Part shown: piece after piece, positions 17,698 through 26,329 of the stretch
Layout: every line of letters starts with the position of its first letter
Numbering within the stretch: the first letter of the stretch is position 1
Assembly (NCBI GenBank): GCA_000824805.1
Contig: CCNA01000001.1
Coordinates: forward strand, 186,001-250,000
Length of the DNA stretch: 64,000 bases
Direction: 5' to 3'
Source of the DNA: Mesorhizobium sp. SOD10
GTDB taxonomy: Bacteria > Pseudomonadota > Alphaproteobacteria > Rhizobiales > Rhizobiaceae
Notes under the pieces: generated by a model
Database searches by the model: none
Seen by the model: only the letters and a program-made list of their open reading frames with translations
Told to the model about the DNA's origin: nothing
Program-made: the position numbers and the translations under genes

Positions 17698-18411
17698 TTA
17701 GCCGCCCTTTATCGGAACAAAGGCGAACACCGCGCTGGGCCTGGGCTCGCTGCCACCGTTTCCGCCGACATCCGGCACGTGGTATTCGCCGAGCAGGCAG
17801 AGCCGCGACCGGGGCAGCCAGGCGCGACCGGGATCGCCGACCAGCACATCGATCCCGGCGGCAAGGCATCGGTCGAGGAACGGTGCCATTCGCTGTCCGA
17901 CATCCTGCGCGTAGAAAACGTCGCCCGCCAGCACAAGGTCGGCCGCCGGCGGCGGACCGGCGGTGACGTCCTCCTCGCGTATCTGGATGGCGACGCCGTT
18001 GGCTTCCGCATTGAGGCGGAGCGCCACCACGCCGTTGCGGTCGATCTCCGCCGAGATCACCATGCGCGCCCCCGCTTTTGCCGCCGCGATCCCGACCAGT
18101 CCCGAGCCAGCGCCGAGATCGAGCACCCGCTTGCCGGCGACGATCGAAGGGCGGTCCAGGATGTAGCGGGCCAGCACGGCGCCGCCGGCCCAGGCATAGG
18201 CCCAGTAAGGCGGCTGTGGCTCGGCCTCAATTCCGTCGCTGTCGTCGTCGGGTTCGAGCAGCCGCCGCAGTCCGCTGCCGGGATGCGCCTGATAGAGCTG
18301 GACCTCCGGCACTGACGGCACCGGCGCCAGCCGCATGTTCGTCTTGATGAAGTCCGCCGGATCGAGCCGCCTGCTGCGTGACCATGTCTTGCCGGCGGAG
18401 TGATCGCTCAA
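17698..18411 (-). CDS. METTL20/EtfB-lysine-methyltransferase-like SAM methyltransferase
   Basis: A 237-residue class I methyltransferase. Motif I is VLDLGAGSGLVGIAAAKAG near residue 95, and the post-motif GDVFYAQDV fits the family-16 protein methyltransferases. Its length, the PYWAYAWAGG lead-in and the motif set match bacterial homologues of human ETFB lysine methyltransferase, one of which has been characterised in Agrobacterium. It starts at TTG 18411, overlapping the fadD stop as TTGA, so it is coupled to fatty-acid activation. ETF is the electron acceptor of acyl-CoA dehydrogenases, which makes the pairing sensible. Confidence 0.8.
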   Translation of the reverse strand: MSDHSAGKTWSRSRRLDPADFIKTNMRLAPVPSVPEVQLYQAHPGSGLRRLLEPDDDSDGIEAEPQPPYWAYAWAGGAVLARYILDRPSIVAGKRVLDLGAGSGLVGIAAAKAGARMVISAEIDRNGVVALRLNAEANGVAIQIREEDVTAGPPPAADLVLAGDVFYAQDVGQRMAPFLDRCLAAGIDVLVGDPGRAWLPRSRLCLLGEYHVPDVGGNGGSEPRPSAVFAFVPIKGG

Positions 18412-20384
18412 GCCTGGTCCCGCAACGCCCGCCGCAGGATCTTGCCGACCGGGGTCTTCGGCAGCTCGGTGCGGAACTCGATATATCGCGGCCGCTTGTA
18501 GCCGGTCAGGTGCTCGCGGCAGTAGGCCATCAGGACTTCGACGGTGAGCGCCGCGTCCTTCTTGACCACAAACAATTTAGGCACTTCGCCGGAATGCTCG
18601 TCCGGCACGCCGATGGCCGCCACTTCCAGCACGCCCGGGTGATGCGCCACCACCTCTTCCAGTTCGTTCGGATAGACGTTGAAGCCGGAGACCAGGATCA
18701 TGTCCTTCTTGCGGTCGACGATCTTGGTGTAGCCGCGCTCGTCCATGAAGCCCATGTCGCCGGATTTGAAGAAGCCGTCCTTGGTCATCGCATTGGCGGT
18801 CTCGTCGGGCCGGTTCCAATAGCCGGCCATCACCTGCGGGCCGCGGATGCAGATCTCGCCCACTTCGCCGAGCGGCACGTTGTTGCCGTCGTCGTCGCGG
18901 ATGGCGATTTCGGTCGAAGGCAGCGGCAGGCCGATCGTGCCGGTGAAATCGGCCGAACTGAACTTGTTGGCAGTCGCCACCGGCGAGGTTTCGGACAGTC
19001 CGTAGCCTTCGCTCACCGGGCAACCGGTCAGCGCCTTCCAGCGCTCGGCCACGCCCTTCTGCACCGCCATGCCGCCGCCCAGCGTCAGGACCAGCGGTTT
19101 GAAATCCAGCTTGCGGAACTCCTCATTGTTGAGCAGCGCGTTGAACAGCGTGTTGAGGCCGGGAAAGATGTGCATCGGGTATTTCGCCAGTTCCTTGACG
19201 AAGCCCGGGATGTCGCGCGGGTTGGGGATCAACACGTTCTGCGCGCCCTGCTGCATGCCCATCAGCGCGTTCACCGTCAGCGCGAAAATGTGATAGAGCG
19301 GCAGCGCGCAGATGAAGTTGAGATGCGCCGGCTTGGGCTTCACCGTATAGGCGTCCTCCACCCACAGCGAGTTCTGCGCAACGTTCGAAAGCACGTTGCG
19401 ATGCAGCAGCACAGCGCCCTTCGAGACGCCGGTGGTGCCGCCCGTATATTGCAGGAAGGCGATGTCGTCGCCGGAGACCGTGGGCGGCTTGAAGGCGATG
19501 GTCGCGCCGGTCTTGAGCACGGCGTTGAACTTGACGTGGCCGGGCAGCGACCATGCCGGAACCATCTTCTTCACCCGCCGCACGACGAGGTTGACGATGG
19601 CGCCCTTGAGGCCGCCCAGCATGTCGCCCATGGCGGCGACGATGACATGCTTGACCGGCGTCCTGGCAATCACCGCCTGCAGCGTGCCGGCGAAGTTCTC
19701 GAGAATGACGATCGCCTGCGCGCCGGAATCCTTCAGCTGGTGTTCCAGTTCGCGCGGCGTGTAGAGCGGGTTGACGTTCACCACCGTGTAGCCGGCGCGC
19801 AGTATGCCCATCATCGCCACCGGATATTGCAGCACGTTCGGCATCATCAGCGCCACGCGCGCGCCCTTCTCCAGGCCTCTCGCTTGCAGGTACGCGCCGA
19901 ACGCGGCCGACAGCCGCTCGAGCTCGGCATAGGTGATCGACTCGCCCATGCACACGAAGGCCGGCTGCCCGGCGAATTGCTTGCAGGCGCCGACAAGGAA
20001 CTCACCGATGGACCTGTAGGGCAGGGCGCCGATCTCGGCCGGCATGTTCTTCGGATAGCTTTTCAGCCATGGCTTTTCCGGCAGGCCGACGGTGAGCTCG
20101 GTGATCTCCTTCGGCAGGCTCTTCGAGGCGGGCCTGGTTGCGGCCGGCTTGGCGGTCTCCGCTTTTGCGGGTTCCGGCTTGCCCACTTTCGCGGTTGCGG
20201 CCCTGGTCTTTGCCGCCGCGGGGTTGGCAGTGGCCGGCTTTGCGGCTGCCTTGGCAGGCGCTGCTTTTGCGGCCGCCTTCGTCTTCGGCGCGGCGGCCGC
20301 CTTCGCAGCCTCGGGCGCATCGCCTTCGGCGGCGGCCTTGGCCTTTGCTTTCGCCGGGGCTGTCGTCTTGGCTGCTTTTGCCAC
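18408..20384 (-). CDS. fadD: Long-chain acyl-CoA ligase with Ala/Lys/Pro-rich N-terminal extension
   Basis: A 658-residue AMP-forming acyl-CoA synthetase. The catalytic part shows the P-loop YTGGTTGVSKGA, GYGLSETSP and the C-terminal lysine region LPKTPVGKILRRALRD. It is longer than the usual 560 or so residues because residues 1-85 are a low-complexity histone-H1-like tail of KAAAK/APAK repeats. I start it at GTG 20384 behind GGGAGA; an upstream reading to 20474 adds 30 residues without a ribosome site. The stop overlaps the methyltransferase start. Confidence 0.92.
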   Translation of the reverse strand: MAKAAKTTAPAKAKAKAAAEGDAPEAAKAAAAPKTKAAAKAAPAKAAAKPATANPAAAKTRAATAKVGKPEPAKAETAKPAATRPASKSLPKEITELTVGLPEKPWLKSYPKNMPAEIGALPYRSIGEFLVGACKQFAGQPAFVCMGESITYAELERLSAAFGAYLQARGLEKGARVALMMPNVLQYPVAMMGILRAGYTVVNVNPLYTPRELEHQLKDSGAQAIVILENFAGTLQAVIARTPVKHVIVAAMGDMLGGLKGAIVNLVVRRVKKMVPAWSLPGHVKFNAVLKTGATIAFKPPTVSGDDIAFLQYTGGTTGVSKGAVLLHRNVLSNVAQNSLWVEDAYTVKPKPAHLNFICALPLYHIFALTVNALMGMQQGAQNVLIPNPRDIPGFVKELAKYPMHIFPGLNTLFNALLNNEEFRKLDFKPLVLTLGGGMAVQKGVAERWKALTGCPVSEGYGLSETSPVATANKFSSADFTGTIGLPLPSTEIAIRDDDGNNVPLGEVGEICIRGPQVMAGYWNRPDETANAMTKDGFFKSGDMGFMDERGYTKIVDRKKDMILVSGFNVYPNELEEVVAHHPGVLEVAAIGVPDEHSGEVPKLFVVKKDAALTVEVLMAYCREHLTGYKRPRYIEFRTELPKTPVGKILRRALRDQA

Positions 20385-20844
20385 CTGTCTCTCCCTGTCG
20401 CCTTCGATCTGGGCGCCGCCTCTGAAAGAAGCGTCCTCCACGCCGGTCCGGATTTTCCGGGAAATCCCGCCCATGACCTATGTATTGCCTCTATCTGCGA
20501 CCGTGCAAGTCTTGCCCCAGCGGCAATGCGGGGAAAGATCTGCCGTCGAAATCCCGTACTTCGGTCGCCTCCCGCATCATGGCTGGGCGGCGGGGCGATC
20601 CGGGGCAGGCATGTCGCGCTTCGCCATTTCGACAGGCAGCCGATCAATAAAAAATTGCCGTCGTTAACAATGTCGTGAGCGGAAAAAACTACTCGTTTTT
20701 TCCACGATTTGAGCAAAGGATAGATTCTTTTCCTGCTTCCCGTAGGGTACGCAAACGAGGTGTTCCAAAGGCGAAGAAACGGTGCTTATATGCGCCCTTC
20801 GCGAGCCTGATAGAGGGGCTTGGGAGAACATCAGGGAGTGCTCA
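20385..20844. other. 460-bp divergent promoter region between fadD and the dipeptide-type ABC operon
   Basis: No gene is visible. The right half is AT-rich, including a 9-bp perfect inverted repeat GGAAAAAAC-N5-GTTTTTTCC at 20681-20703. This could be an operator or a terminator-like hairpin. Promoters for both operons must lie here. Confidence 0.55.
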
Positions 20845-22443
20845 ATGAAAAAGACAATGGCTTTTGCAGCCGCGTTGCTGGCTGCAAGCGTCCTCAGCGG
20901 CATGGCCAGCGCCAAGACGCTCGTTTATTGCTCGGAAGCGTCGCCGGCTAATTTCGATCCCGGCACGACGACCGGCGGCAACGACTTCGACGCATCTTCG
21001 CGCACCGTCTATTCGCGATTGGTCGAATTCAAGCACGGTGGCACAGAGATCGAGCCTGGTCTCGCCGACAAATGGGAAATTTCAGACGATGGCCTGGTCT
21101 ATACTTTCCATCTGCATCCGGGCGTGAAGTTCCAGACCACCGACTATTTCAAGCCGACGCGCGACCTCAACGCCGATGACGTCGTCTTCTCCTTCGATCG
21201 CCAGTTCAACAAGCAGAATCCGTGGAATGGCGACAAGTATCTGCCGAACCTGACCTGGGACTATTACACCGGCATGGACATGCCGAAATATGTCGCCAAG
21301 TGGGAGAAGGTCGACGACCTCACCGTCAAGCTGACGCTGACCGAGCCGAATGCGCCGATGCTGGCCAATCTCGGCATGGACTTCGCCTCGATCGTGTCGA
21401 AGGAATATGCCGACCAGCTCGAGAAGGAAGGCAAGATGGCCGACTTCTCGACCAAGCCGATCGGTACCGGTCCGTTCCAGTTCGTCGACTATCAGCTGGA
21501 TTCGGTCATCCGCTATGCGGCGAACCCCGACTACTTCAAGGGCAAGGAAAAGATCGACGATCTCGTCTTCGCCATCACGCCTGACGCGACCGCCCGCATC
21601 CAGAAGGTGCTGGCCGGCGAATGCGACATCGCGCCCTATCCGAACCCGGCCGACATCGCCACCATCAAGGCCAACAAGGACGTCACCCTGCTCGACCAGG
21701 CCGGCCTCAATATCGGCTATATGAGCTACAACACCACGATCCCGCCGCTCGACAAGCCCGAGGTTCGCCATGCGCTCAACCAGGCGATCGACCGGGAAGC
21801 CCTGATCAAGTCGCTGTTCCAGGACGCCGGCGCCACGCCGGCCGAAAACCTGATCCCGCCGACCATGTGGTCGTGGAACAAGGACGTGAAGACCGACACC
21901 TACAACCCGGAAGCGGCCAAGAAGGTGCTGGCCGATGCCGGGCTGAAGGAGATCCAGCTCTGGGCCGCGGACCGCGTGCGTCCCTACAACCCGAACTTCC
22001 AGCGCGCCGCCGAGCTGATCCAGGCTGACTGGGCCAAGGTCGGCGTCAAGGCCAACATCGTCAATTACGAGTGGACGAAGTATCGCGAGGAAGGCAAGAA
22101 GAAGGACCGTCCGGGCGCCTTCCAGATCGGCTGGACCGGCGACAATGGCGATCCGGACAATTTCTTCGCCACCCTCTTCGCCTGCTCCGCCATCGGCGTC
22201 TCGAATTATTCGAGCTGGTGCGACAAGGACTTCGAGGACCTGATCCAGAAGGCCAAGAAGACCAGCGACCAGGCCGAGCGCACCAAGCTCTATGAGCAGG
22301 CGCAGGTGATCTTCGCGAAGGAAGCGCCCGCCTTCCTGCTGGCTCACAGCCAGGTCTACGCGGTCGTTCGCAACAACGTCACCGGCTTCAAGATGGACCC
22401 GCTCGGCATTCACCGTTTCGACGGTGTTGACAAGTCCGAGTAA
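20845..22443 (+). CDS. ABC transporter substrate-binding protein, dipeptide (DppA) type
   Basis: A 532-residue periplasmic binding protein of family 5. A Sec signal peptide (MKKTMAFAAALLAASVLSGMASA) is followed by the mature start KTLVYCSEASPANFDPG, typical of DppA. The internal signatures DLNADDVVFSFDR and KPIGTGPFQFVDY are present. ATG 20845 has GGGAG upstream; a longer ORF from 20782 lacks a signal peptide at its start. It leads the five-gene operon binding protein, two permeases and two ATPases, expected to import di- or oligopeptides. Confidence 0.95.
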   Translation: MKKTMAFAAALLAASVLSGMASAKTLVYCSEASPANFDPGTTTGGNDFDASSRTVYSRLVEFKHGGTEIEPGLADKWEISDDGLVYTFHLHPGVKFQTTDYFKPTRDLNADDVVFSFDRQFNKQNPWNGDKYLPNLTWDYYTGMDMPKYVAKWEKVDDLTVKLTLTEPNAPMLANLGMDFASIVSKEYADQLEKEGKMADFSTKPIGTGPFQFVDYQLDSVIRYAANPDYFKGKEKIDDLVFAITPDATARIQKVLAGECDIAPYPNPADIATIKANKDVTLLDQAGLNIGYMSYNTTIPPLDKPEVRHALNQAIDREALIKSLFQDAGATPAENLIPPTMWSWNKDVKTDTYNPEAAKKVLADAGLKEIQLWAADRVRPYNPNFQRAAELIQADWAKVGVKANIVNYEWTKYREEGKKKDRPGAFQIGWTGDNGDPDNFFATLFACSAIGVSNYSSWCDKDFEDLIQKAKKTSDQAERTKLYEQAQVIFAKEAPAFLLAHSQVYAVVRNNVTGFKMDPLGIHRFDGVDKSE

Positions 22444-22451
22444 TATTTGCG

Positions 22452-22483
22452 AACGGGGCGACGCAAGTTTGCGCCGCCCCGTT
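22452..22483 (+). other. Hairpin at the binding-protein/permease junction
   Basis: AACGGGGCG-A-CGCA-loop-TGCG-C-CGCCCCGTT forms a 13-bp stem with one mismatch, directly after the binding-protein stop and before dppB. There is no T-run. Such hairpins usually protect the binding-protein mRNA and lower expression of the permease genes. Confidence 0.7.
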
Positions 22484-22494
22484 TCCATTTGACG

Positions 22495-23502
22495 ATGCTC
22501 CGATATCTTCTCAACAAAATCGCACTTCTGATCCCGACCCTGGTCGGCATCACCATCTGCGCCTTCGCCTTTGTCCGGCTGCTGCCTGGCGATCCGATCC
22601 TCGCCATGGCCGGCGAGCATGGCGTCGCCCCCGCCCGCTACGAAGAGCTCAAGGAACAGTTCGGCTACAACCTGCCGATCTGGGAGCAATACGCGCGCTA
22701 TGTCCGTGAGGTGGCCACCGGCGACTTCGGCGTTTCCATCTCGTCCAAGCGGCCGGTCCTGGAGGAGTTCAAGACGCTCTTCCCGGCGACGCTGGAACTG
22801 TCCTTCTTCGCCATGATCTTCGCCATGGTGATCGGCATTCCCGCCGGCATCTTCGCCGCCGTCAAGCGCGGCTCATGGTTCGACCAGTCGCTGATGGGTA
22901 CCGCACTTGTCGGCTATTCGATGCCGATCTTCTGGTGGGGCCTGCTGCTCATCATCTTCTTTTCCGGCTATCTCGGCTGGACGCCGGTGTCGGGCCGCAT
23001 CGGCCTGCAGTTCTTCCTCAAGCCGATCACCGGCTTCATGACCATTGACAGCCTGCTTTATGGCAAATGGGATGCGTTCCGCTCCGCGCTCAGCCACCTT
23101 GTGCTGCCCTCGATCGTGCTCGGCACCATTCCGCTGGCGGTGATCGCTCGCCAGACGCGCTCGGCCATGCTCGAGGTGCTGGGCGAGGACTATGTCCGCA
23201 CAGCCCGCGCCAAGGGCCTTTCGGCGGCCCGCGTCATCGGCGTGCACGCGCTGCGCAACGCGCTGATCCCGGTCGTCACCACGATCGGCCTGCAAGTCGG
23301 AACGCTGCTCGCGGGCGCCATCCTCACCGAGACTATCTTCGCCTGGCCGGGCATCGGCAAATGGATGGTCGATTCCATCTTCAAGCGCGACTATGTCGTC
23401 GTGCAGTCGGGTCTGCTTTTGATCGCGCTCATCGTCATGGCGGTGAACCTCATCGTCGATGTGCTCTATGCCGTCATCAACCCGCGCATCAGGGCAGCGT
23501 AA
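22495..23502 (+). CDS. Peptide ABC transporter permease, DppB type
   Basis: A 335-residue inner-membrane permease with six hydrophobic spans. The start MLRYLLNKIALLIPTLVGI and the EAA-loop region ARAKGLSAARVIGVHALRNAL near residue 240 are typical of DppB. The start at 22495 is preferred over 22447, which would run through the intergenic hairpin. It forms the membrane channel with the next gene. Confidence 0.95.
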   Translation: MLRYLLNKIALLIPTLVGITICAFAFVRLLPGDPILAMAGEHGVAPARYEELKEQFGYNLPIWEQYARYVREVATGDFGVSISSKRPVLEEFKTLFPATLELSFFAMIFAMVIGIPAGIFAAVKRGSWFDQSLMGTALVGYSMPIFWWGLLLIIFFSGYLGWTPVSGRIGLQFFLKPITGFMTIDSLLYGKWDAFRSALSHLVLPSIVLGTIPLAVIARQTRSAMLEVLGEDYVRTARAKGLSAARVIGVHALRNALIPVVTTIGLQVGTLLAGAILTETIFAWPGIGKWMVDSIFKRDYVVVQSGLLLIALIVMAVNLIVDVLYAVINPRIRAA

Positions 23503-24414
23503 ATGAGCCAGTCAACAGAAATCGCCCCGATGGCTGCCGGCAGCCCGGATCGTCTGACCGGCTTCAAGACCTTCTGGCATTATTTCTCCGTGAACCGCGG
23601 CGCCGTCATCGGCCTGGTCGTGTTCATCCTTCTGGTGCTCGCAGCACTTTTCGCGCCGCTGCTCGCGCCTTACGCGCCCGACATTCAGGACAAGGCCGCG
23701 TTCCTCAGGCCGCCGGCTTGGCAGGAAGGAGGCTCGACGCAATATCTGCTGGGCACGGACCCTGTCGGCCGCGACATCCTTTCGCGCCTGCTTTATGGCG
23801 CCCGCTTCTCGTTGCTGATCGGCGCGGTGGTGGTCACGCTGGCGCTCACCGGCGGCATCACGCTCGGCCTCTTGGCAGGCTATTTCCGCGGCTGGGTCGA
23901 CGTTGCGATCATGCGTGTCATGGACCTGATCCTGGCCTTCCCGTCGCTGCTGCTTGCGCTGGTCCTTGTCACCATCCTCGGCCCCGGCCTGTTCAACGCC
24001 ATGTTGGCGATCGCGCTGGTGCTGCAGCCGCATTTCGCCCGCCTGGTGCGCGCCGCCGTGATGGCCGAGAAGAGCCGCGAATATGTCGTGGCGGCAAAGG
24101 TCGCTGGGGCCGGACACCTCAGACTCATGCTCCGCACCATCCTGCCCAACTGCCTGGCGCCGCTGATCGTGCAGGGCACGCTGTCCTTCTCCAACGCCAT
24201 CCTCGAAGCTGCCGCGCTCGGCTTCCTCGGCCTCGGCGCGCAGCCGCCGACGCCGGAATGGGGCACAATGCTTGCCTCGGCGCGCGAATTCATCCTGCGT
24301 GCCTGGTGGGTGGTGACCTTCCCCGGTCTCGCCATCCTCATCACCGTGCTTGCCATCAACCTGATTGGGGATGGCCTGCGCGACGCCCTCGATCCCAAGC
24401 TCAGGAGGTCGTGA
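23503..24414 (+). CDS. Peptide ABC transporter permease, DppC type
   Basis: A 303-residue permease with an N-terminal cytoplasmic tail, the DppC-type GTDPVGRDILSRLLYGAR segment near residue 90, and the EAA loop VVAAKVAGAGHLRLMLRTILPN. Its ATG directly follows the dppB stop and its TGA overlaps the start of the next ATPase gene. Confidence 0.95.
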   Translation: MSQSTEIAPMAAGSPDRLTGFKTFWHYFSVNRGAVIGLVVFILLVLAALFAPLLAPYAPDIQDKAAFLRPPAWQEGGSTQYLLGTDPVGRDILSRLLYGARFSLLIGAVVVTLALTGGITLGLLAGYFRGWVDVAIMRVMDLILAFPSLLLALVLVTILGPGLFNAMLAIALVLQPHFARLVRAAVMAEKSREYVVAAKVAGAGHLRLMLRTILPNCLAPLIVQGTLSFSNAILEAAALGFLGLGAQPPTPEWGTMLASAREFILRAWWVVTFPGLAILITVLAINLIGDGLRDALDPKLRRS

Positions 24415-25265
24415 TGGCGCTGCTCGACATCCAGAATCTCGTCGTCGAATTCCAGACCGCGTCGGGCCCGTTCCGCGCCGTCGACGGCGTCTCGCTCCAT
24501 GTCGACGAGCGTGAGGTGCTTGCCATCGTCGGCGAATCCGGCTCCGGCAAGTCAGTGTCGATGCTGGCCGTGATGGGCTTGCTGCCGTGGACTGCCACCG
24601 TCACCGCCGACCGCATGACCTTCAACGGCCGCGACCTTTTGAAGATCAGCCCGGCCGACCGCCGCAAGATCATCGGCAAGGACATCGCCGTGATCTTCCA
24701 GGAGCCGATCGCCAGCCTCAATCCCTGCTTCACCGTCGGCTTCCAAATCGAGGAAGTGCTGCGCTTCCACATGGGCATGGACAAGGCCCAGCGCCGGGCG
24801 CGCGCCATCGAGCTTTTCAAGCAGGTCGGCATTCCGGAACCGGCGGAGCGGCTCAACTCCTTCCCGCACCAGATGTCCGGCGGCCAGTGCCAGCGCGTCA
24901 TGATCGCCATGGCGATCGCCTGCAACCCGAAGCTCCTGATCGCCGACGAGCCGACCACCGCGCTCGACGTCACCATCCAGAAGCAGATCCTCGACCTCCT
25001 GGTCTCGTTGCAGGCCAAATACGGCATGGGCCTGATCATGATCACCCACAATATGGGCGTGGTGGCCGAGACCGCCGACCGCGTCATCGTCCAGTACAAG
25101 GGCCGCAAGATGGAAGAGGCCGACGTGCTGTCGCTCTTTGAATCGCCGAAGAGCAACTACACGCGCGCGCTGCTCTCGGCGCTGCCGGAGAACGCCGTCG
25201 GCGACCGGCTGCCGACCGTCTCCGACATGCTGTTCGAGCCCGCACCCTCGGGAGCCGGCGCATGA
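24414..25265 (+). CDS. Peptide ABC transporter ATPase, DppD type
   Basis: A 283-residue ABC ATPase with Walker A GESGSGKS, Q-loop, signature MSGGQCQRVMIA, Walker [13 protein letters not shown] and H-loop MITHN. The signature has Cys where Gln-Arg usually follows in the SGGQ-x-QR string, a mild oddity. The start ATG 24414 overlaps the upstream TGA and follows AGGAGG. Confidence 0.95.
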   Translation: MALLDIQNLVVEFQTASGPFRAVDGVSLHVDEREVLAIVGESGSGKSVSMLAVMGLLPWTATVTADRMTFNGRDLLKISPADRRKIIGKDIAVIFQEPIASLNPCFTVGFQIEEVLRFHMGMDKAQRRARAIELFKQVGIPEPAERLNSFPHQMSGGQCQRVMIAMAIACNPKLLIADEPTTALDVTIQKQILDLLVSLQAKYGMGLIMITHNMGVVAETADRVIVQYKGRKMEEADVLSLFESPKSNYTRALLSALPENAVGDRLPTVSDMLFEPAPSGAGA

Positions 25266-26086
25266 CCAAAGTTGTCGAAGGCAAGGACATTAAGCGCGAC
25301 TACCATGTCGGTGGCGGCCTGCTCCGCGGCGCGCGCACCGTGCATGCGGTGAAGGGCGTCTCCTTCAGCGTCGAGAAGGGCAAGACGCTGGCGATCGTCG
25401 GCGAGTCCGGCTGCGGCAAGTCCACGCTCGCCCGCATCATCACGCTGATTGATCCGGCCACCTCCGGCGAGCTCTTCATCGACGGCAACAAGGTCGATAT
25501 CGCCCGGGACGGGCTCAACAAGGAAATGCGCCGCAAGGTGCAGATCGTGTTCCAGAACCCTTATGGCTCGCTCAATCCGCGCCAGAAGATCGGCGACGTG
25601 CTCGGCGAGCCGCTCCTGATCAACACCGACAGGCCGGCCGAGGAGCGGCGCGACCTCGCGATGAAGATGCTGAGAAAGGTCGGCCTCGGACCGGAGCACT
25701 ACAACCGCTATCCGCACATGTTCTCTGGCGGCCAGCGCCAGCGCATCGCCATTGCCCGCGCGCTGATGCTGAACCCGAGCCTGCTGGTGCTGGACGAGCC
25801 GGTATCGGCGCTCGACCTCTCCGTGCAGGCGCAGGTGCTGAACCTGCTCGCCGACCTGCAGGACGAATTCCAGCTGACTTATGTCTTCATCAGCCACGAC
25901 CTGTCGGTGGTGCGCTACATCGCCGACGATGTGATGGTGATGTATTTCGGCGAAGCCGTCGAATATGGCCCGCGCGACGAGGTCTTCTCCGACCCCAAGC
26001 ACGCCTACACCAAGACGCTGTTCGCCGCGACGCCGCGCGCCGACATCGCCAGCATCAAGGCGAGGCTGGCGAAGAAGGCGGCCTGA
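25262..26086 (+). CDS. Peptide ABC transporter ATPase, DppF type
   Basis: A 274-residue ABC ATPase with Walker A GESGCGKST, FQNPYGSLNPRQ, signature FSGGQRQRIAIA and Walker B LLVLDEPVSALD. It overlaps the dppD-like gene by four bases and ends the operon; a palindromic element follows. The C-terminal oligopeptide-ATPase tail is short. Confidence 0.95.
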   Translation: MTKVVEGKDIKRDYHVGGGLLRGARTVHAVKGVSFSVEKGKTLAIVGESGCGKSTLARIITLIDPATSGELFIDGNKVDIARDGLNKEMRRKVQIVFQNPYGSLNPRQKIGDVLGEPLLINTDRPAEERRDLAMKMLRKVGLGPEHYNRYPHMFSGGQRQRIAIARALMLNPSLLVLDEPVSALDLSVQAQVLNLLADLQDEFQLTYVFISHDLSVVRYIADDVMVMYFGEAVEYGPRDEVFSDPKHAYTKTLFAATPRADIASIKARLAKKAA

Positions 26087-26123
26087 CGTCTGCTTCGTCC
26101 TCGTAAAGGGCGCTAGCCCAGAG

Positions 26124-26307
26124 GTCGTCATTCTAGGGCGGAGCGCCGCGAAGCGGCGCGAAGACCCTAGAATCCATGCCGTTACCTCACTCGAAAGGCG
26201 CAGCGGAGCAGAATTCTGCACGGTGAGCGGCGCTCGGATGTCACGGCATGGATCCCCGGGTCTGCGCCCGCGTCGCTTCGCTCCTTGGTCCGCCCGTGGA
26301 TAACGAC
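26124..26307. repeat. RIME-like long palindromic intergenic element
   Basis: A roughly 184-bp imperfect palindrome lies between two convergent genes. The outer arms are GTCGTCATTCTAGGGCGGAG and its counterpart before GGATAACGAC. Inner arms GACCCTAGAATCCATGCCGT and ACGGCATGGATCCCCGGGTC are near-perfect reverse complements. This resembles rhizobial mosaic elements. No ORF inside. Confidence 0.75.
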
Positions 26308-26329
26308 GCTGAGTCCAGTGCGCCCCTGC

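Noticed and set aside
21082..22689. Long minus-strand open frame of 535 codons
   Set aside because: It is antisense to the well-conserved dipeptide-binding protein gene and its composition is that of a GC-rich shadow frame. The same holds for long antisense frames at 42295-43536, 48437-50524, 18378-20678 and 10730-12283.
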